Counted from the stretch's first letter, positions 8,994-20,910 are shown. The stretch is 64,000 nucleotides of DNA from Flammula alnicola (GCA_015499995.1 JADNRV010000012.1:124001-188000); one strand, 5' to 3'. The notes: a model not told the origin generated them from the sequence alone. Numbers and translations are program-made.

Positions 8994-11879
8994 ATGTTTC
9001 CGAGAGGGAGCAACCTCCTCATCAATGGGGGTGTATTTAATCATATCGAGGGGAATCTGAATACAGGCGCCCAGATTGCGGACAAGGGTCAGCCCATTAT
9101 TGTCTCCCGAATACCGTGCTAACCTCTCGGCTACACTAGGCATAGAACTTCTCGAATCCAAAGTAGTCCCAGGAGCGTTTCATACTTCCGATGAAAACTA
9201 CGATGCTCCCAAATGCCATCCGAGGACCCGACTCGCTATTCTGAAAGAAATAATGGACTGGCTGAATGATACTGATGAACCTCACCGTGCGATGTGGATG
9301 CGCGGTGCTGCTGGAGCTGGAAAGTCAGCGATTGCACGGACGATTGCTCAGATGTGCGACGAACAAGGTCAACTCTCTTCTTCATTCTTTTTCTCAAGGA
9401 CGGCGAGCGACGCTAGGCGAAGCGATGAGACACACCTTGTGGCAACTCTCGCATACCAAATGTCAGAAAATATCCCAGAAATTCGACAATATATATCGAC
9501 AGCAATCCTCACCAACCGGTTCATCTTTGATTTGGGACTGGACGCACAGATCTATAAATTAATCGTCACACCCCTGGCGCAACTCTCCAATTCATCTTCC
9601 ATCCTAATCCTTCCCAAGATCATTATCATTGATGGTCTGGATGAGTGTCACAACAAGGACGCGCAGAATGCCATTGTGAACGCGTTCGTAGCAGCCCTCG
9701 CGCGGATGAATCACAATTTCCCACATAAGCTGCTGATTGCGAGTCGGCCTGAACAGAATATCCAGTCCGCTTTTGGCGATCGCGACCTTGCTCCCTTCCT
9801 CCGACAACTACCACTTGACAGCTCTTGGGACCCCGATGACGATATTCGAAGATTCCTTGTCGACAATTTGGCTAAAATTAGAGACACGCATCCTCTCCGG
9901 AATATCATTCCCTTAGATTGGCCTGCCCCTCGCGATATCGATAAACTCGTCGAGAAATCGTCCGGCCAATTCATCTATGCTGCTACGGTCAGCAAGTACA
10001 TCAAATCGCCTCGGCTGCATCCTGTCAAGAGCTTGCGAACCATCGTCGAGCTTGTCAAAGATCCCAAAAATCGACCATATGCAGAACTCGATGCATTATA
10101 CACCTATATTTTTGCAAGTACCGAGGATTCTGATCTCGTTCTCCAAATCCTCCGCGTTCACCTTATGCCGGCGGTAGCACCCCTTGTCGACTTGCCAATG
10201 AATGAGATTCGCTTCATTGGGTGCTTGCTTGATCTCGGAGAGGGCAATGTCGAACTCGCTCTAACTGACCTTTCGTCAATAGTGGAAATTGACAGCTCAC
10301 GGATTAAGTTCCTTCATGCCTCTCTTCCAGACTTCTTGCTGGATGAAACCCGTGCCGGAAGATTTTATGTTAATAGCAACAGCATTTGTGTCCATCTTTT
10401 CCGCCATTGGCTCCTCTACATTGCGGAATGTAAGTGTTGAGACCAGATTGATAGCACAATTGACGAGCTTTGCATATCTCCGGTAGACAAATTTGACAAA
10501 CGCCCCACCTATTATATGGTACCCGAACCCCATGGTCTTGGACATTTCGGGGAGAGCATTCGAGAGGCTCCCTCGGAAATTCATGACGCCTTTTCTGACT
10601 TCGATATGAAAGCCTTTTTGAGGTTCACCTCCATTTTCGGATGTAGGACTATGGCAAGTTTTCTCAAATTTATTTTACGGGAGGTATTTCTGTGTTATTT
10701 CTGTCCTGCTTTGTCAACCTCTTTTTTCATGCAGTTACTTTTCAGCACAGAAAATCATCCTCATTGCAAACACCCCATATCCCATTGAAGGTTGTCAGTC
10801 AACTTCGGGAGTGGATATCGGATCGACTACAAAAACTTCCATTAGACAGTCCGGCCATTACCAGGTACGCTCTTAGATGCCTCTCGGCTGGGCCGGATTG
10901 TCTAACACTCCCACATTAACAACTATCTTGAAAGCGATATCTTTGAAAAGGCCCTCGACGATCCCGAACTGCATTTCTATTGGTCCTTGATGTCTCAGCC
11001 AGAGCTCACTGCTTTCTTTTGCGACACCAAACTATTAGGGGTATCGGCAATGAGTGGAAATAGATATGCATATGCCGCCCTTCGTTGTTGCCAATTTATA
11101 TTTAGTGCCCTATCAGTGTAAGTCTGTCCAATTTCTCCTTAGCATTTACGCTCACAACCTGAGGTTATTAGTAAAGAGGATCCGAAAGTCAAGGCGTTCA
11201 TCGACCTCTCTGTGCGATGCGCGCCGTGCTTCCTTAAGAATGCAGCAACTCGGCTCGACGTTTATCTCTCCCTTCAAAAAATCTTTAGGTTCAATTCAGT
11301 GCGAGAGGATTTACGCCAAGTCTTTTCCTCGTACGAGTACCGAATTCGTCTAGTTTCTCACCTTGACTCCTATTTCCGCCAAAAATCCCTTTCCATTTTT
11401 CACAAGATGGCAGGGTGGGATGAATGGATGGACTCACTTGTAGATTATATGGCAAAGGTAGTGTGACAACCGTCAGTCTCCAAGGACACATTCTGACTAC
11501 AAACGGTCGGTAGACACACGAGGCCTTCCCATCCTTGCGAGAACAAAGCTCAGCCCATGTCCAGGATGAGCGAGATCTGGCATCTGCAGAGAACGAGCAA
11601 GACTCAGCATGCGTGTCTGCATGGGATGAACACAACCCACCACTCATCCAGGTACCCTTACGAGATGAGCGAGCGAGCTCAATGCCTTCACAGGAGAGGC
11701 AAAACACTATGATTGTCCAGGACGAGCCGCGAACAGTCCAGGAAACGGCAGAACGCGCATACCATCCCAACTTGTGGAGATCAAACAGTCCAATATCCAA
11801 CGCTAGCGCATTGCAGGCACAGCCACGGCTCGCAAGTCAAGTTCAAGATTTCAAAACGGATGGGGCAGCGAAGCAATAG
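8994..11879 (+). CDS. NACHT-domain STAND NTPase (fungal NLR-like)
   Basis: Seven exons (8994-9087, 9140-10429, 10487-10642, 10735-10864, 10935-11117, 11172-11457, 11514-11879) sum to 2,505 bases, 834 residues. Exon 1 encodes MFPRGSNLLINGGVFNHIEG, a short Gly/Asn-rich N-terminus seen in this group of mushroom NACHT proteins. The NACHT core follows: Walker A GAAGAGKS at about 87-94, and Walker B IIIIDGLDEC with its Asp at about 196, followed by LLIASRPE. STAND NTPases act as ligand-gated switches; fungal relatives work in non-self recognition and cell death. After the NTPase comes a helical region, then a disordered, acidic/Gln-rich tail from about residue 713. No ankyrin, WD40 or TPR repeats are visible, so the ligand-sensing part is unclear. 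The least certain junction is the 92-bp intron 10643-10734. The gene sits 0.5 kb from an inverted-repeat element. Confidence 0.85.
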
Positions 11880-12473
11880 AAATTGAATTCGGAAGACTAC
11901 GCCGTATTGTATTGCTATGAGTTTGTGAATTGTCTAAACCTAGGGGTATCAGCGTGTAGTCAAACACCGTCGTGGTAGCGTTTGTTGCGCAAACGAGAGA
12001 CTCAAGGCGAGTAAATCCAGCACAGCAAACTTCACATACACACCGAGAGAATACAAATAGGTATCGCAGAGCAAACGATGTTCCGCTGTGGATAATTCCT
12101 GCTTCATCTTTAGCTATTTGTCAAATCTCTGCTCAGCCATGTTTTACGCTAGCAGTACTTATGTCCCTCTTTTGGAAGCATATTAGGAGGCAATGACATG
12201 ATCCTAACTCGGAGTCACGCTAAGGACACGGCTAGGCACTCAGGAGGGATCAAATTTTCACTAGCCACATCGAGGAGGATACAAAACAAGGTCGAAATGC
12301 AGAGGATCTCTAACACAATCAAAATCACATCGAAAACCAATGGGGAGGTTGCAAGCATAGGCATATTTTGACGAAAATGACATGGATAATTCATACGCAA
12401 CGTAGCTGAGCATACCATGACCTTCGTGATCTCGCCATCCCAATCCAAAGTCCACCACAAATACAACGTCCGC
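11880..12473. other. Intergenic (convergent 3' ends)
   Basis: Between the NACHT gene (+) and eL20 (-), both ending here. No ORF or RNA gene was supported. Confidence 0.5.
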
Positions 12474-13218
12474 TTAGAAAGTAACGGGGCGGTGGGCAAC
12501 AAAGGTCGAACGGAATTTGGTGACGCGATGGGGCAGGGGGAACTTGAGGTTGGGGGTAAGGAGCTGCTTGATGTATGGGCGGCGGATGTCATCAGTCTTC
12601 TCGATCTCGACAACACGGAGGATCTGGTCACAAAAACCGCGTCAGTCAAACGAGAATAGCGGTATGAGGGTGAAATAAAAAAACATACGTGGATCGACCT
12701 GAAGCGGGCACGATGCCTGGCAGCCATGTCCTGGTACAAGCTCTTGACGGCATCCGCGCGGCTAAGGTCACGGAACTCCTTGTACATGTTGTGGGTACCA
12801 GACCGCGAATCGTATCGGAGCCAGATACCGAAGTTCTTGACCTTCAAAGGCTTCTTTTCGTGGATCTAGAATATCGAAGGAAAGCAAAGGCGAACAAAAA
12901 TTGAATCGCAAGAGCTCTGTAGTCAGCAATCCCATTCCGCCTGCCTCTTGAGGGCTGCAAGGGACATCAAGATACATACGACGTTCACACCGATGATCTC
13001 GCCATTGGCCTTCTTGACCTTTTTGAGTTGCCTGTGGGGGGTTTGAGTGCTGCTGAGTAGAAAGAACTGGGTTGTTGTACGCACCTCAGGAAATACCAGA
13101 AGCGGGACTTTGCGACGACCTCGTTGGGCGCGAAAATGCGCATGCGGTAGATCTTGGGAGTGGGATCCGACTCGGTGGGCAAATGCCGTCCAACGACTTG
13201 ATATTCAGAGAGGCCCAT
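12474..13218 (-). CDS. RPL20: Large-subunit ribosomal protein eL20 (L18a/L20)
   Basis: Four exons (13218-13085, 13031-12980, 12865-12689, 12623-12474) give 170 residues, close to the 172 of yeast eL20. Conserved stretches are unmistakable: [77 protein letters not shown] joined to [20 protein letters not shown], and the basic end [18 protein letters not shown]. The protein is a cytosolic 60S structural component. The intron after SIH falls in a highly conserved stretch and its removal restores the family sequence exactly. The start ATG is immediately preceded by an acceptor (ACAACAG-A-ATG), implying a further intron in the 5' leader. A 27-codon ORF upstream (13483-13403) ends at a GTGAGT donor; see the regulatory entry. 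Confidence 0.95.
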
Positions 13219-13219
13219 T

Positions 13220-13483
13220 CTGTTGTCAAGAGAAAGACAATGTCAGTATATGACTCGTGAAATTTTGATGATGCGCTGAAGTCCCCGTCATCCAAATCCT
13301 CCATCGTCCATCCATCCTATTTCCGCCGTTTTTTCTCCCGGAAATCTCGAAACCAGTCGGAAAGGCACCTCCTTAGCGTAACAAAGGGACGTGGAGACTC
13401 ACGTTGACGAGGTGGTGTTTCTTGAGGGTAGACAGCGGTCGATGTCGGTGTGTTGGGCGGACAACGACTAGGTTGTTTGCCAT
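13220..13483 (-). promoter_or_regulatory. Probable spliced 5' leader of eL20 with an upstream ORF
   Basis: An ATG at 13483 opens MANNLVVVRPTHRHRPLST and runs 27 codons to a GTGAGT donor at 13402. Splicing to the acceptor at 13221-13220 puts this ORF one base out of frame with eL20. It then stops at a TGA overlapping codons 3-4 of eL20. If real, the mRNA carries an upstream ORF that overlaps the main start, a layout that usually limits translation. If the true splice differs by a base, these codons would instead extend eL20. Confidence 0.4.
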
Positions 13484-13654
13484 TGTTGGCCGGTTCCCTC
13501 TCGGCATCTCGGCATTCCTCAACCTTGTTTGTTTCAAAGGTCTTTAGCCAATTAGGTTCGCTCGTCCTGACCATCAACCGCCTTTCATTAATTATTGCTC
13601 AATAGTCAAGCTTCCCCCACTCTACATAGAGGTCCAGAGACCTGTTCTTCGGAA
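13484..13654. promoter_or_regulatory. Short shared promoter region of eL20 and CSN5
   Basis: The two genes are divergent. Only about 170 bp separate the first upstream ATG of eL20 from the CSN5 start, and 436 bp separate the two main starts. Both are constitutively needed genes, so a bidirectional promoter is plausible. No TATA box is obvious. Confidence 0.45.
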
Positions 13655-15129
13655 ATGTCGAGCAGTACAGCCCTGAAGACCTTTTCTTTGGCCAATGACA
13701 TCGTGGAAGTGTCGCCCGAAGATGAGATATATCGCTTCGATGTGGCGGCGAATAAGCGAATCAATGCAGAATCGCCATGGACGAAAGAGTAACGCGTTTT
13801 TCACAACACAGAAAGTGCCCTTGCCTGATATCCATTTTTTGCAGTCCTCATTACTTCAAATCATGCAGGATATCCGCCATTGCCTTGATCAAGATGGTAT
13901 GTCATTGGAATTGATGTTGTAACTGGAATTAATCGATTGTTGTCTGCCTTTAGGTGATCCATGCGCGCTCTGGTGTTCCCTACGAGATTATGGGCCTTAT
14001 GCAAGGGAAAGTGGTGGGAAACTCTCTGATCATAATGGATTCGTTCGCTCTGCCTGTGCAGGGGACTGAGACCCGCGTAAATGCGGCGAACGAAGCCAAC
14101 GAGTACATGGTGGAATACATCAGTAAGAGTGAGAAGGTATGTCTTGCTCATGCCTATTTGCAACACCATTATCGTGACTTTAACTTTGTTGGATAGGCTG
14201 GTAGATTGGAAAATGCCATCGGATGGTACCATTCCCATCCTGGCTACGGATGCTGGCTTTCTGGCATCGACGTCAACACCCAGATCAATAATCAGAAGTA
14301 TCAGGATCCTTTCGTCGCCGTTGTGGTATGTCTATCTTATATCTTCAGCGCCTCGGCTGATTGTTTGTCCACAAGATTGACCCCAACCGAACTATCTCTG
14401 CGGGCAAAGTTGACATCGGAGCGTTCCGCACGTTCCCTGAAAATTACACGCCTCCCAATGCTTCACAATCAGAGTACCAATCAATCCCGCTGAGCAAAAT
14501 AGAAGATTTCGGTGTCCACGCGAACCAGTATTATCAATTAGATGTGGAGGTGTTCAAGTCGAGCCTGGACAACGACTTATTGTCCATGTTGTGGAACAAG
14601 TACTGGGTCAACACTCTCAGTCAGAGTCCTCTCATTTCGGTGTGTGATTTAGCCAACATGTCCGAACACAATTCTAAGATTGTTTGTAGAATCGGGCCTA
14701 TGCAGTCTCGCAGCTTTCCGATTTACATCAGAAATTAGCGAAGGCTCAAAACTCGGTGTCATCAACAAGGGCATCGGCACCCTCTCTGAAGGAGAAAGAT
14801 GCTTCAACAGCGGCGCAGAAGGTAACTCGTTGAATTCTGAACAATCTCTCCTTATCTAATATAACCATCTGCAGCAAAAGGAGAAAGAGGAAAAGAAGAA
14901 GGAAGACAACCAATTAACGAAGAGTGTTAAAGACAGGTTTGTGGTTTCACATTGGCACTGATGGAGTGTTTAACAAAGTATGCTTTTTCTCAGCACGAAG
15001 ATCGCGGTAGAGGCACAGCATGGCCTCATCACGCAAGTGATCAAAGATGTTATATTCTCTATGCGCCCGAAGAATGGAGAATCTTCCTCATGGAAAGTAG
15101 CAGACGTAACGGACATGGCCATCGGTTAA
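13655..15129 (+). CDS. CSN5: COP9 signalosome subunit 5 (CSN5/JAB1), deneddylase
   Basis: Eight exons (13655-13788, 13845-13896, 13954-14136, 14197-14325, 14376-14639, 14690-14821, 14875-14936, 14994-15129) total 1,092 bases, 363 residues. The MPN+/JAMM zinc metalloprotease is complete: the catalytic Glu in [11 protein letters not shown] (Glu73), and H-x-H-x7-S-x2-D as [14 protein letters not shown] (His135, His137, Ser145, Asp148). This subunit removes NEDD8 from cullins and so controls SCF-type ubiquitin ligases. The N-terminus has the family [20 protein letters not shown] block formed across intron 1. After MPN+ come the CSN5 segments NPFVAVVIDP-like (here [20 protein letters not shown]) and a Lys/Glu-rich linker ([12 protein letters not shown]). 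All introns are 50-60 bp and all junctions keep frame. Confidence 0.95.
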
Positions 15130-15865
15130 CTTTAGTGTTCTCCTGCTGTTTCCATCGCTTTCGCTCATGTATAATATCGCTCTCTCTACAAGCATGAACC
15201 TCACTCCCATCTGTATGTAATTAAATCTGTAAACAAACGCTTGTGTCAGAGAGATTTACTTGGTGAAATTTGTCTTCGTGAGTGCTTAGGAGCAAGTAAG
15301 ATGCCGAGATGCCGAGCGGGACCAACTTGCAAAATGGCAAACGTTTTCCGATCATTTTAGTACTGGATGTCTGTGGCCAGTGCTCTCATATGACCTTGAC
15401 GAACCGCAAAGAAGAAATGAATTAGTTCTCGGTAGACTAGAAGGTGCCTATATTTAAATTCTAAGTTCTGCAGTTTCTCACCATGCACGCATAGTGGCAG
15501 CAATGCTGGACAGTGACATGTAGGGGCTACCGTCTCGGGCGTGTCGAACGTGCAAAAGTCCTTCAATTTGGTGGTCTACATCCGAGGTCGGATATTGTCT
15601 ACATCTGCGCGTGCTGAGCGCTGAGCAATCACGAGAGATATCCGGAAAGTTTGGCACTGCCGGTTTCCCATCTTGCTTCTCTGTTTCTGAAGCACACATC
15701 TGGCGCTTTCATGCCTTTATGTATACGCCATGGATCCGTGCATTGCGATGAAAGTTAATCATCCAAGCTAGTCCTTTCCCGCTCATCAATTTTGGTGGTC
15801 ACGGGCACGAGCGAGAGCAGCAAGCTTCTAGCTCCATTCGTCTGCGCAGAAGGCTGGTGCGGTAT
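15130..15865. other. Intergenic, no gene recognised
   Basis: Spacer between CSN5 and the P450 gene. There is no supported ORF. It includes the P450 upstream region. Confidence 0.5.
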
Positions 15866-15891
15866 TACCCTCCGACAAACGAGGGTATAAG
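15866..15891 (+). promoter_or_regulatory. Candidate TATA box with small palindrome, P450 promoter
   Basis: TACCCTC (15866-15872) and GAGGGTA (15881-15887) form a 7-bp inverted repeat overlapping TATAAG (15886-15891), about 55 bp before the P450 ATG. The spacing suits a TATA element; the palindrome could be a factor-binding site. Confidence 0.4.
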
Positions 15892-15946
15892 TGTTGGAGT
15901 CACCGTCTCATGAGACGACATTCCGCCTACCACCACCATTTCGGCC

Positions 15947-18161
15947 ATGACTGTGAAGCTTTCCGCAGAGGATATTCTGGTGTACTGTGTACCTTGTTTC
16001 TTGCTTGGGCTCTTTCTCTTCAAATATTCGACCAAGAAGCATAACCTTCCTCTTCCACCTGGTCCCCGAAAGCTTCCTCTTATCGGGAATTTACTCGACG
16101 TTCCATCCAAGTTTGAATGGGAAGCATTTCAGGCTTGGGGAAAAGAATATGGTTCGTCCAACGTTTCCTCCCTTTTCTGTCCGTCTAACATTTTTCTTGC
16201 GTTGTAGATTCCGACATTATTCATCTGAATGTCGCTGGAACCTCCATAATCGTCCTTAACTCTCTAAAGGCTGCTTATGATCTCATGGACAAACGTTCTT
16301 CTATTTATTCTAGCCGGTAAGTCGCGCATTCATTCATAGCTCTCTGTTGCTGCTAACATAAGTGTAAATTAGGCCAAAGTTCACCCTCATCAAAAACCTG
16401 CAAGTTCATACCTCAGGAGTAAGTGCAAAGTGCTGAATTTACGTGTTTATTCTAGGATGGGGTTCTCGTGGCTACTTCCATTCCTCCAATACGGCACGGC
16501 GTGGAAAGAGCAGCGCCGCTTCTTTCAACGCCACTTCCGCATGAGCACCGACAAGATCCACAAGACCCAGGAAATTGAGTACTCTCGTCGACTGCTTCTT
16601 CAACTACTTGACACCCCAGATGACTTCTTTGAACATATTCGACAGTGAGTGGATTGGCAGTATTCCAGCATTATGAGTATGTGAAATTCATTTTGCTGTT
16701 ACTTAGTGCAGTAGGTGGAACCCTCCATTCCATTGCGTATGGAACGAAAAAGAAGGAATCCAACGATTCATACATCAATCTTGCTGAGGAAGTTATGGAG
16801 GCGATTGCTGATACTGCGATGGCGGCCTCTGGTTTAATCGACTCGATGCCGTTCTTGCTACCTATTCTCTCGCCTTTCTTACCTGGACCTGCTTTTAAAA
16901 AGTCCCCGGCACAATGGAAGAAACTCGTCTACAGATTCCGGGATGAACCGTTTCTCAAAGTTCAGAAATCTATGGTACGATCTGGAAACCCTTCTGTGTC
17001 ATTATCGTCACGGCTCTTTTATTCAGGCGGACGGAACTGTTGAAGCGTCTTTTGTTTCGCGCTGTCTGGAAATCTCTCAAGAGGACAAGCTACGAGAAGA
17101 ATTGATCAAGGATATTGCAAGCATCATTTTCATCGGTTTGTCGGCCTGTCCCTCGCAGTGCTTCGAGATCGCACTCACCGCAGTTTTTACAGGCGGATCA
17201 AGTACGACAAAAGCTGTGCTGTCCACTTTTTTCTTGGCGATGTTGTGCTTCCCAGAGGCGCAAACCAAAGCCCAAGAAGAGCTCGATCGCGTAGTTGGTC
17301 AAGGGCGACTTCCTGAATTTAGCGACGAGCCGCATATGCCCTACCTTTCTGCGTTGATAAAAGAAGTCCACCGGTCAGTCTTTTATTCACTGTTCATGCG
17401 CTTTACTGATGTTCTGCATAAGATGGAACACCGCAGGACCTATTGGTCAGTCTCAAAGTTTCGGAAGATATACGGGTACAGTATCTTACTCGCTCCGTGT
17501 CCCTAGGCATTCCGCACTTTCTGGAGCAGGATGACGAATATAATGGGTACTTCATCCCTGGACAGTCAATTATCATCGGTAATGCTTGGTGAGCAAACTG
17601 AAGCCACTGAAGCCATTACTTACCGCAACCTTACTATTTTCAGGGCCATGCTTAATGATGAAAAGGACTATCCCGACCCCAGGTCCTTCCAGCCAGAACG
17701 ATTTTTAAAAGACGGACAGCTGGATACTTCAGTTCGCGATCCTTCTACCATCGTATTTGGATTCGGGCGTCGGTGCGCAATCTATCTCGCCTATCGATAT
17801 GCGGCGCGCTAATCCTTATTTTCCAAGAATTTGTCCTGGTGCCCACATTGCTCATTCTACGATATGGATCACCGCGGCATCCATCCTCTCAACCTTCAAC
17901 ATCTCAAAACCTCTCGATGAAAAGGGAGTTGTCATAGAACCCAGCATGGAATATCTCTCTGCTATAACCTTGTAAGCCGAACTTCCTCAGAATATGAATA
18001 AAGGTCTTAACCTTTTTGTTTGAACAAGTATGCCGCTACCATTCAAATGTGCGATTACACCCCGACATGATAGAGCGGAGAATCTTATTCGTGCTCATTT
18101 TTTACTATTAACTAAATGGACGAAATCCTTTGCTTGCGCCTTTCAAAGAAGATGGAAATAA
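15947..18161 (+). CDS. Cytochrome P450 monooxygenase
   Basis: Twelve exons (15947-16151, 16208-16316, 16373-16399, 16456-16644, 16707-16974, 17027-17135, 17193-17373, 17423-17445, 17507-17588, 17644-17772, 17828-17971, 18029-18161) sum to 1,599 bases, 532 residues. Order: ER anchor (VYCVPCFLLGLFLF), proline hinge LPLPPGPRKLPLIGN, I-helix, E-x-x-R as EVHR (360-363), FQPERF (413-418), and haem loop FGFGRRICPG with Cys443. These agarics carry large P450 families for oxidising plant, lignin-derived or secondary compounds; the substrate is unknown. Two splicing points need care. Intron 3 (16400-16455) starts GCAAGT, a GC-AG intron, and its removal gives KNLMGFSW. Exon 8 is only 23 nt, and with it the family-like RWNTAGPIGIPH appears. 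The I-helix reads GGSSTT, lacking the usual acidic residue before TT. The carboxylesterase ends 386 bp away, convergent. Confidence 0.9.
16400..16455 (+). other. GC-AG intron in the P450 gene
   Basis: The 56-bp intron begins GCAAGT and ends CTAG. GT donors nearby leave the wrong phase, whereas this junction restores a conserved Leu-Met-Gly step. GCAAGT is the usual consensus for GC donors. Confidence 0.65.
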
Positions 18162-18546
18162 GCGTTTGCAACGACCCAATCGCACGACTTGGAACGTTAA
18201 TTATGTGGGGGTGTCAACGTTCGAACCTCAAACCCAATTCATACTGTATGATCAGTCTGGCACGAACCGTCTAATACAGTAAAATCGTAGTCATTTTGAA
18301 TTCCAGTGAAATCACAGAAGTGCGTGCCTTCACAAACTCGTGGCGGGAGAAGAAAGGAAGCCAACCAATCGAACTTCATACATGTACTCTTTGTCGCGGC
18401 AATTACGTGCATGAATCTCGAGGCATGCTGAAAATGTTGAAACAAAAAATAGGGCTCGTTCGAACAAAGAATCGGCTGTTTTCAATCGAAATCAGTTCGA
18501 TTCCTCATACTATAAGTACATAGTCTACACGGTATGAACGAACAGC
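18162..18546. other. Intergenic (convergent 3' ends)
   Basis: Short AT-rich spacer between the P450 and carboxylesterase stop codons. It probably holds both polyadenylation regions. Confidence 0.5.
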
Positions 18547-20910
18547 TCACACCCCAGTCTGCACGACGACAGCATCACTCATCCAAAAGCGACATCGATC
18601 CGTCTCGGCGCTTGTAATATTCTGCATAGCGGAGGCCGTGACAACATCTCCGCCGCGAGTAAGCATAAGACGAGAGCGAATGTCTGTGTTGGTGCCGTTC
18701 GCAAACTTGTTCCATACAGGAGATGTAGATTTCTTGGCTGTGGATGGATCTCCGCTTGCAGCAAACGACGTCCAGTATGCAATAGCTTCCGTCGAGAGTG
18801 CTGCCTCACTCTGGTGAAAGCCCTTGAGTCATTCGTGTAGGTAAATTGATTGACAACAAGGCTTACAGCGTTGAATGCTTTGAATGAGTTACCCGCATTC
18901 GCAAACGTGCTATTTATGGTGGGCGCCATCAGCCATCATGATTTGACAAGAACGGAGGATACAGATAAAACAACGATAAATGGCTTACTTTGTACCTGCC
19001 AAAATTACATATACTTCAGTTTTTTACAATAAGATGAAGCAAAGAACACACTTACCATCGAAGAGGTAGTAAACATCAGAGGTATGCATGGCGCCGAGGT
19101 AGGGATTGGCATTGTAGAGCACGGTATCGGGGGCGTTCCAGCTTGATTCATCAAACTTGTATTAGAGGTGGACTATCCGTCGAATGGAGTACATTTTCGG
19201 CTTACCTGTATGCGTAGACGTTGCTTGTCCCTTTTTCCAAAGACTTCTCTGCGAAGTACCAATCCCTTCAAAACAGTGAGGAATAAACCTTGCTCCTAAA
19301 CGTGAATCACTCACATGCAAGTGAAGACAACATCTCCAGCTATGGCAGCGGCACGATCATATTGAGTTGGGAACGGACTGTCTGGAGTTCCAGGCGCCGG
19401 ATATAGGCTCAATGCTTGAGTTATAGTATCATTCGACTGGATTCACAATGAAGTACTGAAATAACGGGAGATAAACATGGAGACATACCACTCCAGGCCA
19501 TCTTGAGAATACGAGTGTCCTGATATCATCGTCAGTGACAAACTGTTGAGGCTTTCCTCCTGCGAATGTGTTGCCGTCCCCAGTGCAATGACCTCCGGTA
19601 AATTCTACAGAACTGAATTTGCCACTGGTGATGAGTCGTGATGGGAGGTCAGGAAGGAAACCATTTGGGCCCTCGATTATAGGAGCGAAGGCACCGTTGG
19701 GGGTCCGGTTAGTGGCACTTATTATTGCACCTAATCGTTATGAGGCCTTGAAACTTCACAATGATGATTCGAGGCCTACCAATGGATGCCTTTCTGAGGC
19801 AAGCCATCGTGTTCCCACCAGAAGTGGGACATCCGATATATGAGGCCGCGTTGTCTTCGAAAGCCGCATCAGAGGTGGTAGGTTCGGGTTAAGTATCTGA
19901 GAGGAGCTTACTGAAGTTAAGTTCTACCTGACTTTCAGATGCTGTTGGTCCATATCCGATTGATTGTGCAATCGCACGCTTGAATGGGACTGGTTTCGAA
20001 CCTTTGACCTTGTCAATATCCTGAGGCTGGGCAGACGAGCAGCAAAGTCGCAACGAACCTCCATAAGCTACGACCTGCATCATGACCGAAGCACCGCCTG
20101 CGCTTTCACCAGAAATGGAAACATTTTCGGGATCACCCCCAAACTCTGATATGTGGCGTTGTATCCACTCCAACCCTGCTCGTTGGTCAAGAAGGCCAGC
20201 GTTCAAATCACCATCTTGAGCCACTTGAGGGCCTCCCAAGAAACCAAGGATGCCAAGGCGGTATGTGATGGAAACTCCTATTACCCCTCCAGGATGTTGG
20301 GCGACCCAGTCGTACATGGGAAATCCTTGTGGTGTCTGTCTTCGCGTCAATGCAAATCGTACGAGAAAAGATGCAATCATACACCGTAATAGAATCCCCC
20401 ACCCTAGTAATAACTTGTCAATTGAGACATTCGAAATATATCTTCGACTTCAAACCGGAACATACATGTATGTAAACGACAACAGGGAGTTTATCGCCTG
20501 CGGTGGCGTTTGTGGGTTTCCATATATTCAATGTCAAACAGTCTGCAACAGGGTTCGTTCAAAGGCACATAGCTAGAGGAATGGGATTGCATACCTTCAG
20601 ATCCTATTCCTGGGACTGCAGGACGTTGAATGCACGGAGGCCCCCAGTTTCTTGCATCGGTAACCTCTTGTGTCGATCCACGCTCATTCAACGGTTGAGG
20701 CGCCCTGAAGCGGAGGTTTCCAAGTGGAGGTTGAGCATATGGAATATTCCCGAAGAAAGTGACGGGACTGTTGGGTACGCCTGCAGGTGAAGTTGAATTT
20801 CCTGCAAAAGCCGCATATCCAACGCTAACTACGGGCCCTAGTGAGGAGGTAAGAGATGCAAGAGTTGTCTTCGCATAGAATGCGAAACCTAGTAGCCCAT
20901 ACAAAATCAT
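18547..20910 (-). CDS. Secreted type-B carboxylesterase/lipase
   Basis: Twelve exons (20910-20595, 20542-20466, 20403-20383, 20335-19912, 19854-19780, 19730-19489, 19436-19315, 19265-19206, 19141-19056, 18995-18989, 18909-18867, 18810-18547) sum to 1,737 bases, 578 residues. A hydrophobic signal peptide ([19 protein letters not shown]) starts it. The alpha/beta-hydrolase signatures follow: EDCLTLNIW, oxyanion loop HGGGF (131-135), nucleophile elbow GESAGG with Ser216, probable acid Asp356 in GDGNTF, and His465 in [13 protein letters not shown]. Family members hydrolyse carboxylic esters outside the cell, including lipid and plant esters; the substrate is not predictable here. Exon 10 is just 7 nt (GTACAAA). 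Without it the frame breaks; with it [15 protein letters not shown] is continuous. Exon 3 is 21 nt. It is convergent with the P450. Confidence 0.92.

Noticed and set aside
17437..17506. Apparent frameshift in the P450 near the ExxR motif
   Set aside because: A 23-nt exon (17423-17445) between two normal-length introns restores RWNTAGPIGIPH in frame, so a mutation is not needed.
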